From the NCBI GenBank assembly GCA_964534095.1, contig CAZHPF010000001.1, positions 1 to 33,702 on the forward strand: a stretch of DNA of 33,702 bases, read 5' to 3'. The notes under the pieces are model-generated. The model saw only the letters and a program-made list of their open reading frames with translations, did not search any database and had not been told where the DNA came from. The position numbers and the translations under genes are program-made. Origin of the DNA: CALMSM01 sp964534095 (GTDB taxonomy: Bacteria > Patescibacteriota > Saccharimonadia > Saccharimonadales > CALMSM01). This document shows positions 7,828 to 13,978 of the stretch, in pieces; position 1 is the first letter of the stretch, and every line of letters begins with the position of its first letter.

Positions 7828-7833
7828 TATACT
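7828..7833 (+). promoter_or_regulatory. -10 box directly upstream of the PRC-barrel gene
   Basis: TATACT ends exactly 6 nt before ATG 7840, with no ribosome site between them. This is the geometry of a leaderless transcript. The 11-mer TATACTGGTAG recurs at the promoter of the SPFH gene on the other strand (27130-27120). Confidence 0.5.
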
Positions 7834-7839
7834 GGTAGC

Positions 7840-8364
7840 ATGCTTAAGCTTAGTGATGCTGTTCTTGAACAGCCCATTTTATCGCTCAGGACGGGTGGGC
7901 AAATTGCCATTGCACACTCGCCTATCATCAACCCCAACAACCTCAAAATTGTTGGGTTTTATTGTCAAGAACGTGGCCGTGGCAAAGAGCCATCGGTACT
8001 GCTCGTCCAGGATATTCGTGAGTGGATACCGCAGGGCTTTGCCGTCAATGATCATGAGGTATTGTCGCTGCCCGCTGATTTGATTCGGCTCCAGCCAATT
8101 ATGGATATCAAATTTGAGCTAACCGGCAAACCCGTCTATACCAAGCATAAAAAACGCTTAGGCAAAGTGAACGACTACGCGGTTGATACCGTTAGTTTTA
8201 CTATCCAGAAGCTATACGTTGGGCAAAATATCCTCAAAAACTTAACTGGCGCAAGCTTGTCGGTTGATCGTGGTCAAATTATCGAAATTACCAATAAGCA
8301 CGTTATTATAAAAGACCCCTTACAGGGCGTACCGCAAGCTGCTCTTTCTGGTGCCAGTGCTTAG
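7840..8364 (+). CDS. PRC-barrel domain protein
   Basis: 174 residues from ATG 7840; the longer upstream frame is only an extension through the promoter. The sequence has two beta-rich halves (about 1-85 and 90-170). The first starts MLKLSDAVLEQPILSLRTGG and has IVGFYC, and the second has GKPVYTKHKKRLGKVNDYAVD, both matching PRC-barrel strands (a ligand-binding or RNA-maturation-associated fold related to the RimM barrel). No enzyme motif is seen. It ends in a 4-nt overlap with the 3' end of recX on the opposite strand. The role is unknown; photosynthetic-reaction-centre function is not implied. Confidence 0.8.
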   Translation: MLKLSDAVLEQPILSLRTGGQIAIAHSPIINPNNLKIVGFYCQERGRGKEPSVLLVQDIREWIPQGFAVNDHEVLSLPADLIRLQPIMDIKFELTGKPVYTKHKKRLGKVNDYAVDTVSFTIQKLYVGQNILKNLTGASLSVDRGQIIEITNKHVIIKDPLQGVPQAALSGASA

Positions 8365-8960
8365 CCTTCTTGTAACACAGTCTTAATATCTTCGTAGCTA
8401 AAACCTTGGCGGGCTAAGTATTGCATGAACTTGGTGTCATCGGGGTAGCGGGAACGTTTTTTCGCTACCAGCGCACGCAACAGGTCGCGCTCACTGGTTT
8501 GCTCACGGTCTTCTGCCAGCACTTCGTCAATGATAGTAGGGGCTACGCGTTTCACCAGCAGCTCACTACGGAGTTTGCGCTGGCTGACGGGCTTACCAAG
8601 CCGTCGGTTTTCTGCCCACCGCTGGGCAAATCGTTGGTCGTCAATATAACCAAGTTTTTGGCAGCGTGCGATAATATCTTCCATTTGCTCAGGCGAAGCC
8701 TCTTTGCGCCTTAAGTAGTCGTGTACCTCCCATTCGCTACGTGGACGAATACTTAACAAGTTAAGTATTCTATCAAATAGCTTTCCGGTCGCCGAATCTT
8801 CCCTGTATTCAGCTAGCTGCTCGCTGCTTAGCTCTTGCCCGCTATGCAGCCCGCTCGTTACTAGCTGACTTTCATTGAGCGAAAATACATACTTGCCATC
8901 AATATACACACTATAGCGACTATGCCGTTTGACCTGCTGCTTAATTGCCGTTATCTTCAT
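8361..8960 (-). CDS. recX: Recombination regulator RecX
   Basis: 199 residues. The three-helix repeats typical of RecX are present, for example LLSIRPRSEWEVHDYLRRK (about 68-86), IIARCQKLGYIDDQRFAQRW (about 96-115) and the C-terminal YLARQGFSYEDI (about 183-194). RecX binds RecA filaments and modulates strand exchange. It overlaps the Nudix gene by 20 nt and lies two genes after recA, so the three are probably one transcript. No clear ribosome site precedes ATG 8960, so coupling is likely. Confidence 0.93.
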   Translation of the reverse strand: MKITAIKQQVKRHSRYSVYIDGKYVFSLNESQLVTSGLHSGQELSSEQLAEYREDSATGKLFDRILNLLSIRPRSEWEVHDYLRRKEASPEQMEDIIARCQKLGYIDDQRFAQRWAENRRLGKPVSQRKLRSELLVKRVAPTIIDEVLAEDREQTSERDLLRALVAKKRSRYPDDTKFMQYLARQGFSYEDIKTVLQEG

Positions 8961-9468
8961 GGCTGTAAAACTGGTTTATAACGTCTTCAAGGCCGTCAGC
9001 GATCTGGTCGGGAGTGTTTTTAATCATTTGCTTTATTTCATCAAGCGTCGCCCATTTGACTTCACTAACTTCTTCTGGCTCAAGCGTGAACACAGTCTCC
9101 CGATCCACTACTGCCTTGTAGACCTTATTGAATCTATTGAATATTCTGTCGCCATACACATAGTTACTCTGGTACATACCGATTTCCTTAAGCTTCGATC
9201 TGATACCAATCTCTTCAAACAGTTCGCGTTCGGCAGCTTGCTCATAATTTTCTGCTGCGTCTACATGACCAGATGCCGAATGATCCCAGCAGTTTGGGAA
9301 ACTAGAAACGGTTGAAGCCCGTTTCTGCAGAAGGATGCGCCCCTCTTTATCCTCAACATGAATCCGCACGATTCGATGGTATAAACCTTTGGCCTGAATT
9401 TCTTCCATAGAAGCCTTGCCGATAGGATTATCCTGTTTATCGACGACCAGTATGGGAGGGTACTTCAC
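8941..9468 (-). CDS. Nudix hydrolase (IDI/YfcD-like)
   Basis: 175 residues starting at GTG 9468, with AGAGGA 8 nt upstream inside the recA stop region. A perfect Nudix box G67-x5-E-x7-R-E-L-F-E-E-I-G-I89 is present. Preceding CWDHSASGH resembles the isopentenyl-diphosphate isomerase-like Nudix subgroup (COG1443), as do the size and the LVVDKQDNPIG start. Members hydrolyse nucleoside diphosphate-linked compounds; the substrate cannot be read from the sequence. It lies between recA and recX, 3 nt after recA, and may serve nucleotide-pool housekeeping in the repair operon (inference). Confidence 0.9.
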   Translation of the reverse strand: MKYPPILVVDKQDNPIGKASMEEIQAKGLYHRIVRIHVEDKEGRILLQKRASTVSSFPNCWDHSASGHVDAAENYEQAAERELFEEIGIRSKLKEIGMYQSNYVYGDRIFNRFNKVYKAVVDRETVFTLEPEEVSEVKWATLDEIKQMIKNTPDQIADGLEDVINQFYSHEDNGN

Positions 9469-9471
9469 GGA

Positions 9472-10503
9472 CTAATCCTCTTTGGTTGCGGATTCGCGAA
9501 CCTTTTTGGCCAGTTCGCCCAAAACTTTGGGGTTTTCGTCGAGGTATTTTTTGGTGGCTTCACGGCCTTGGCCAATTTTTTCGCCGTTGTAGGCATACCA
9601 GGCGCCGGATTTTTCAACAATATCGCGTTCGGCAGCCATATCAAGTACGTCACCAGCTACGCTAATGCCTTGGTTGTACATAATATCAAATTCGGCTTGG
9701 CGAAAAGGTGGCGCAATTTTGTTTTTGACCACTTTAACACGTGTACGGTTACCAACAATCTCATCACCTTGCTTGATCTGGGCAATGCGCCGAATGTCCA
9801 TGCGGACAGAGGCGTAGAATTTGAGCGCGTTACCGCCGGTAGTAGTTTCGGGGTTACCAAACATCACACCAATCTTCATGCGAATCTGGTTAATAAATAT
9901 AACTGTTGTGTTGGATTTCTTTATCACGCCAGTAAGCTTGCGTAGTGCCTGGCTCATCAATCTTGCTTGCAAACCCGGCAAACTATCACCCATATCGCCT
10001 TCGATTTCAGCCCGCGGTACCAGTGCTGCGACCGAGTCGATAACCACCAGGTCAACAGCATTACTTCGTACTAGCGTTTCGGCGATTTCCAACGCTTGCT
10101 CACCGTTATCCGGCTGGCTTAAAAGCAGATTGTCAATATCTACACCAATGCGTTTTGCGTAGGCCGGATCAAGTGCGTGCTCAGCGTCAATGAACGCTGC
10201 CGTACCGCCTAGTTTTTGGATTTCGGCAATTACATGGAGGGTTAGGGTTGTTTTACCGGAGCTTTCAGGCCCATAAATTTCAACCACTCGCCCTTTGGGA
10301 ACACCGCCGCCAAGCGCCAGGTCTAGGCTCAGCGCACCGGTTGGCGTGGTCTCTACGTCATTATCAGTACGTTCGCCGAGCTTCATGATTGAGCCTTTAC
10401 CAAACTGCTTTTCAATTGACTCAAGCGCCAGGCCTAAGGCTTTTGCTTTGCCTGATGTTTGAGCGTCGTCAGTAGTTACTTTCGCCGCTTTATCTTTCGC
10501 CAT
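9472..10503 (-). CDS. recA: Recombinase RecA
   Basis: 343 residues, family-typical. Walker [10 protein letters not shown] is at about 78-86, followed by IDAEHALDP and the L1/L2 loop regions including [22 protein letters not shown]. RecA forms ATP-dependent filaments on single-stranded DNA for homologous pairing. ATG 10503 has GGAGGGGAA upstream. The leader is about 35 nt and the promoter is an extended -10. The C-terminal acidic tail is shorter than in E. coli. With the pilus motor and ComEC in the same window, RecA may also serve integration of imported DNA (inference). Confidence 0.98.
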   Translation of the reverse strand: MAKDKAAKVTTDDAQTSGKAKALGLALESIEKQFGKGSIMKLGERTDNDVETTPTGALSLDLALGGGVPKGRVVEIYGPESSGKTTLTLHVIAEIQKLGGTAAFIDAEHALDPAYAKRIGVDIDNLLLSQPDNGEQALEIAETLVRSNAVDLVVIDSVAALVPRAEIEGDMGDSLPGLQARLMSQALRKLTGVIKKSNTTVIFINQIRMKIGVMFGNPETTTGGNALKFYASVRMDIRRIAQIKQGDEIVGNRTRVKVVKNKIAPPFRQAEFDIMYNQGISVAGDVLDMAAERDIVEKSGAWYAYNGEKIGQGREATKKYLDENPKVLGELAKKVRESATKED

Positions 10504-10537
10504 TTCCCCTCCGGTTTAAGTCTTGTTATGTTACTTG

Positions 10538-10565
10538 ATTATACCAGATATGGCCGGTTATGGCC
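10538..10565 (-). promoter_or_regulatory. recA promoter with a direct repeat in place of the -35
   Basis: On the minus strand an extended -10 TGGTATAAT (hexamer 10543-10538) has no -35-like hexamer at the normal distance. Instead TATGGCC occurs twice with a 10-bp period on the plus strand (10549-10555 and 10559-10565), one helical turn apart. This could be an activator or repressor site. No LexA-type box is evident. Confidence 0.5.
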
Positions 10566-10592
10566 TAACAAGAAGGTACTCACAACTCGTAA

Positions 10593-10621
10593 TTGACAAA
10601 TACAAAAAAGCTTTATATAAT
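10593..10621 (+). promoter_or_regulatory. Consensus sigma-70 promoter of the VanY gene
   Basis: TTGACA (10593-10598), 17-nt spacer, TATAAT (10616-10621): both hexamers are perfect. It is followed by AAAGGGAG before ATG 10648. This is the strongest promoter in the window and predicts high constitutive expression. Confidence 0.85.
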
Positions 10622-10647
10622 ACCCTTGATTTAAAGGGAGTTCTGCC

Positions 10648-11601
10648 ATGAACACACGTTTATTGCGCACCGTAGCATACACTCTCTCTGTATGCATCTT
10701 TCTGTTCACTATATCTTTTAACATTATCAATCCTGCCTCGCTCCAAGCCGCGGGTGTTGATTACGCCCTGCATCCTTACACCGAACGAGTTATGGATCGC
10801 ACATACGTCACTTTATTTAATCGTCACGTAGACGTGGGCGCACATGACTACTGGTATCCGCGACTTGTCGAACAAGCTAGCGCCAAATGGTTTGCCCAAG
10901 CGGTCATGAACAGCAACGAGTACCGTAATGGGTTAGGCAAGAAAAATGACACTGACTTTATAAATACCGTCTATACACGCGCTGCTAAGCGTAAGGCAAC
11001 GAATGCTGAGCAAACAATATGGAAGGCTGCTTTTAAGAATAGATCGCAAAGTCGCGCTAGCATGGTGGGTTGGGCTAGCGAAAATCTGTATACCTATAAA
11101 CTCACCCTCCCCAAAGCAACTCAAGGCTGCCAGCAATATAATAAAGGAGGCGCCCTACGTCCATTATGCGATAAGGGTTCTGCGGGTCATCAACGAAATG
11201 TGTCAATTGTCAGGATACCTGACACAAATATATACGTAAATCGTGTGTGGTACTACGAGGTTGATACTTTTATAAAGCTAGCTAAAAGCAAAGGCTACAC
11301 ATTGTCAGCTTCCCGCGAGCCTGACACACCTTCTTGGATGTTTTCGCCAGGTAGTTGGCGAAGCTGGGACGAACAAAATTGGCTCTACAACCACGGTTAT
11401 CCTGCAAACCCTCCAGGCAAATCAATGCATGAATGGGGACTAGCTATTGACTTCAACTGCAACAATAAGCATATTCAAGATTACCGCGCATGCTGGGACT
11501 GGGTGCGTGCCAATGGCGGCAAATACAATGTCCGCAACTTTCATACCGTGAGCCAACCATATCATTCCGAAGCATGGCATTTTTCTCCGAACGGTCTTTA
11601 G
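10648..11601 (+). CDS. Secreted D-Ala-D-Ala carboxypeptidase (VanY/M15B) with DUF4214-like N-domain
   Basis: 317 residues. A signal peptide (about 1-35, ending SLQAAG) is followed by a region at about 45-150 resembling DUF4214: TYVTLFNRHVDVGAHDYWYP, FAQAVMNSNEY and then a second similar unit. The C-terminal M15 zinc peptidase has SMHEWGLAIDF (zinc ligands His261 and Asp268) and EAWHF (Glu308 catalytic, His311 ligand). M15B enzymes trim the terminal D-Ala of peptidoglycan peptides. GGGAG precedes the ATG. In an epibiont lifestyle such an enzyme could act on its own or on host wall (inference). It is divergent from recA. Confidence 0.92.
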   Translation: MNTRLLRTVAYTLSVCIFLFTISFNIINPASLQAAGVDYALHPYTERVMDRTYVTLFNRHVDVGAHDYWYPRLVEQASAKWFAQAVMNSNEYRNGLGKKNDTDFINTVYTRAAKRKATNAEQTIWKAAFKNRSQSRASMVGWASENLYTYKLTLPKATQGCQQYNKGGALRPLCDKGSAGHQRNVSIVRIPDTNIYVNRVWYYEVDTFIKLAKSKGYTLSASREPDTPSWMFSPGSWRSWDEQNWLYNHGYPANPPGKSMHEWGLAIDFNCNNKHIQDYRACWDWVRANGGKYNVRNFHTVSQPYHSEAWHFSPNGL

Positions 11602-11708
11602 CTTTTTGACTCGTCACGCTTTCTAAGACCCTTTGCGTAGGAAATAAAAGACACCCATGTTTACAGAGAGTACGGAGATTGCAAAAAAGTAATTTTTATG
11701 CTATTGTG

Positions 11709-11719
11709 TATAATTGGAG
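11709..11719 (+). promoter_or_regulatory. -10 and ribosome site before the Tat-leader sortase-like gene
   Basis: TATAAT (11709-11714) is followed at once by GGAG (11716-11719), 6 nt before ATG 11726. A transcript from this -10 would begin near 11721 and lack the GGAG. Either a promoter further up is used or the mRNA has a 5-nt leader. Confidence 0.45.
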
Positions 11720-11725
11720 ATTCCC

Positions 11726-12640
11726 ATGCCTGCACTACCCGGAGAAACCCCTGGCACGTTATCCCGCCGCCGCTTTATCGCCGACGCTGTAATAGTATTA
11801 GGTGGTGGCGCTTTGTTAGGAGTTGGCTCTTTATTACTTGACGATAGAGGCTTGCCTTCTGAACCGTCTTCTCCCTCCGCCCCTTCTCTGCCGGAATCAA
11901 TCAGCATCCCTGATGCAACGCCTTTGTCGACATCCACGACAGTGCCTATAGATCCTTCTCCTACCAGCGAAGTGGAGATACTCCCTGTGCCTGAGTTTCC
12001 AGATTTGACGAAGTTTGAGACAGGCGAATTCCTGGGCACTGCCACCATTCGTTATGTGGATACTCCTGAGCGTCCCGCCACTGAAATAGACGCTTATTAT
12101 GAACGTAAGGGATTAGCCAAGCCTCCTATGAACAATCCTTTTGTACACCAGCTTATTGCCGGTGGCGCAGAAGGTTCAGACGCTATTACCGATGAGATGT
12201 TGGCTCACGGCGTGGTAGCACATAAAATTAACGGGGCGGTTACTATCTTGGCAATGCATAATGTAACGCCGGTCGATGCGCCTGTGGCAATTGACGGTAC
12301 TACGCATAACCAAACGCAAATGGGTATCAATGCCGTGGTTGTACCTGGCGATGTATTAACACTGGTGTTGCCTGATCAAAGTGGCCTGTTGGCTAGTTTT
12401 TCATATAAAGCAGTGCGGAGTTGGATAATCGACACGCACGATGCGACCGCCAGCGAAGCAATCTTGCACGATAGTGAACCTTTTGGTACACAGAAAGTGC
12501 GAACCTATAAATGCTGGGAACCGGGCGATGACCGATACCGACTTGTTGATGAGTGGGTATGGATTAGTGCCGAGGTGTCTACAGCCGAAATTGCCCAAGG
12601 TAATGATGGTGACGTAGGCTCGGTTGGCCCAAATCTCTAG
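11726..12640 (+). CDS. Sortase-like protein with twin-arginine leader
   Basis: 304 residues from ATG 11726. The N-terminus has a Tat-type motif S13-R-R-R-F-I18 followed by a hydrophobic stretch (about 20-38, AVIVLGGGALLGVGSLLL). A Pro/Ser/Thr-rich linker (about 43-95) joins it to a domain with the sortase layout. This domain has LAMHN with His178 at the catalytic His position, VVVPGDVLTL for the conserved PGD strand, Cys263 in YKCWEPG and Arg272 in YRLV. Overall similarity to class E/F sortases is distant, so the call rests on order and spacing of the triad. Unlike the sortase at 6205, it carries a Tat-like rather than a simple anchor helix. Transpeptidase activity is inferred. Confidence 0.65.
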   Translation: MPALPGETPGTLSRRRFIADAVIVLGGGALLGVGSLLLDDRGLPSEPSSPSAPSLPESISIPDATPLSTSTTVPIDPSPTSEVEILPVPEFPDLTKFETGEFLGTATIRYVDTPERPATEIDAYYERKGLAKPPMNNPFVHQLIAGGAEGSDAITDEMLAHGVVAHKINGAVTILAMHNVTPVDAPVAIDGTTHNQTQMGINAVVVPGDVLTLVLPDQSGLLASFSYKAVRSWIIDTHDATASEAILHDSEPFGTQKVRTYKCWEPGDDRYRLVDEWVWISAEVSTAEIAQGNDGDVGSVGPNL

Positions 12641-12658
12641 TGCACGCGAATAATTAAA

Positions 12659-12684
12659 ACACCTCCGCTTTTGCACGGAGGTGT
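12659..12684 (-). terminator. Intrinsic terminator of the Thr-rich protein gene
   Basis: A 9-bp perfect stem ACACCTCCG (12659-12667) / CGGAGGTGT (12676-12684) with an 8-nt loop. On the minus strand it is followed by TTTTAATTATT, fitting rho-independent termination of the gene ending at 12706. The plus-strand side lacks an immediate T run, so termination of the convergent sortase-like gene would be weaker. Confidence 0.85.
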
Positions 12685-12705
12685 CTACACTGTTTGTTTT
12701 ACGGG

Positions 12706-13311
12706 TTAAGCAGTGTGGCCGAACTGAAACCCGTCGCCATTTTGTGGCACAGGCTGTGGCCGAACCGGTACAGCGGGTGGAGCCACGGGCACTGACGGTG
12801 TAACAGGCTCTACGATATCTACTGGGGGAAGTTGTGGTTCCGTTGGTACATATGGGGCCGTGCTGGTGGTACTGGTGGTTGTAGTAGTCGGTTCCTCTAC
12901 GGTCGTAGGGGGTACTTCGGTGGTTGTTGTAGTAGTTGTAGTTGTACCATCTTCGCAGTCAAGTACTACTTGTTGGCTACCAATTTCACTTCCACCGCCA
13001 TCAAGCTGCGTAACTGTTACCGCTACATCTTCTAGTGCAGGGTCGGTTCCGAGCTCAAAGGTAAATCCTGGTTGGTGTCCTACTCTTGCTTGGTTTGTGG
13101 CGTCTTCCGTGTAACCACTGCCATCTCCGAAAGGCCCGACAGCAACATCGATGTTATAGCCGCCCTCACAATTTACACTAGCTACGGCGTCATTCATGGC
13201 TGCCGCTGCGGGGGCTGTGTCACCCACTACTAACCCACCAGCCGAAGCAGCAACCGTGGCTACGGCTAAAAGCGCCCTTGTTCTCAGTGATGGATCTCTG
13301 TCACTTAACAT
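12706..13311 (-). CDS. Small secreted protein with Thr-rich stalk
   Basis: 201 residues from ATG 13311, with GGAGGGGAG upstream; a longer GTG frame has no such support. A Sec-type signal peptide (about 8-38, ending APAAAA) is followed by a beta-rich domain (about 40-120) containing two cysteines (48, 119) that could form a disulfide. A Thr-run stalk follows (about 123-155), then a Pro/Val-rich tail ending in GDGFQFGHTA. There is no LPxTG motif and no C-terminal membrane helix, so anchoring is unexplained. It converges with the Tat-leader sortase-like gene and shares a terminator with it. No family recognised. Confidence 0.85.
   Translation of the reverse strand: MLSDRDPSLRTRALLAVATVAASAGGLVVGDTAPAAAAMNDAVASVNCEGGYNIDVAVGPFGDGSGYTEDATNQARVGHQPGFTFELGTDPALEDVAVTVTQLDGGGSEIGSQQVVLDCEDGTTTTTTTTTEVPPTTVEEPTTTTTSTTSTAPYVPTEPQLPPVDIVEPVTPSVPVAPPAVPVRPQPVPQNGDGFQFGHTA
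12850..12945 (-). repeat. Low-complexity Thr-codon tract
   Basis: Runs of ACT/ACA/ACG codons (read as agt/tgt/cgt on the plus strand) encode a stretch with nine consecutive Thr and a second cluster. Such tracts expand and contract by slippage and probably vary in stalk length between strains. Confidence 0.7.
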
Positions 13312-13335
13312 TATATAACTCCCCTCCACCCGTTA

Positions 13336-13364
13336 GTTATATTCACACTTCTAAGTATCAACAA
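13336..13364 (-). promoter_or_regulatory. Promoter of the Thr-rich protein gene
   Basis: TTGTTG (13364-13359), 17-nt spacer, TATAAC (13341-13336) on the minus strand, leaving a short leader with GGAGGGGAG to ATG 13311. An alternative TTGACA (13381-13376) with GATACT (13359-13354) 16 nt on also exists. Confidence 0.55.
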
Positions 13365-13409
13365 TTAGTAAAACTTGTCAAGGTGGTTCTAGCTATCGCG
13401 TTTTTGTCA

Positions 13410-13418
13410 TGCTACAAT
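13410..13418 (+). promoter_or_regulatory. Extended -10 of the 13434 gene
   Basis: TG-C-TACAAT (hexamer 13413-13418) lies 15 nt before ATG 13434, with no ribosome site between them and no -35 hexamer. The predicted leader is about 8 nt. Confidence 0.45.
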
Positions 13419-13433
13419 TACAACATAAGCATT

Positions 13434-13973
13434 ATGAAAAAACGTGTCAGTGAATCGTCGAGTAACGTTGTAGTCGGTAAGGCGTCAAGTCGTCATCGTT
13501 TGCACAAGTTTTTAATTGTTTTCGCTGTACTACTGCTTTTTGCGGCAGGAGGATATGCTTACTGGAGACGTAATAATAATCATAAAGATACGACGCAAGC
13601 ATCTTTAACAAACCCGGCTGTGGTATGCAAAGAAGATAGATTAAAAGAAGCCGGTGCTGCTCTTACGAACAATAATCTCGGCGATCTCCAAAAAGCTACA
13701 CAAGAGATACAAAAATTAGAGGGTTATGCGTCAGATCCTAATTGTTTATATATCACTCTGACGGTATTTATACGGCAAAGTGATGCCGTAAATGCCCGAA
13801 CGGAGCTTAACAAATTATTAGCAGTTGATACGGCTGATTTTAGATATAACGAACACCTTGGCTCAGATAAGACACCGCTAGTAAGCCAACAGTCCTTCCA
13901 AGAAACCGTTGAGTTTCTTGAACAATCTCAAAATGAACCAGCCGAAAATGTTCGAAATATAGAGGGAGTGTAG
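13434..13973 (+). CDS. Membrane-anchored helical-repeat protein, unknown function
   Basis: 179 residues from ATG 13434; upstream codons of the same frame lie in the promoter region. A basic start is followed by a membrane helix (about 26-44) and an extracellular helical region (about 65-160) with TPR-like pairs such as LGDLQKATQEIQKLEGYA and AVNARTELNKLLAV. Cys65 and Cys104 could form a disulfide. It lies 5 nt before the large secreted protein gene, so the two probably form a unit, and a chaperone or assembly role for it is an inference. No family motif recognised. Confidence 0.8.
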   Translation: MKKRVSESSSNVVVGKASSRHRLHKFLIVFAVLLLFAAGGYAYWRRNNNHKDTTQASLTNPAVVCKEDRLKEAGAALTNNNLGDLQKATQEIQKLEGYASDPNCLYITLTVFIRQSDAVNARTELNKLLAVDTADFRYNEHLGSDKTPLVSQQSFQETVEFLEQSQNEPAENVRNIEGV

Positions 13974-13978
13974 CGGTT

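Noticed and set aside
7741..7839. Upstream extension of the PRC-barrel gene
   Set aside because: It runs antisense through tsaE and its promoter; the PRC-barrel fold begins at 7840, right after a -10 box.
11602..11725. Terminator or small RNA after the VanY gene
   Set aside because: No stable stem with a T run was found; only short AT-rich complementary stretches.
12860..13114. Open frame on the plus strand rich in Val
   Set aside because: It is the reverse reading of the Thr-rich tract; composition follows the opposite strand's low-complexity codons and there is no ribosome site.
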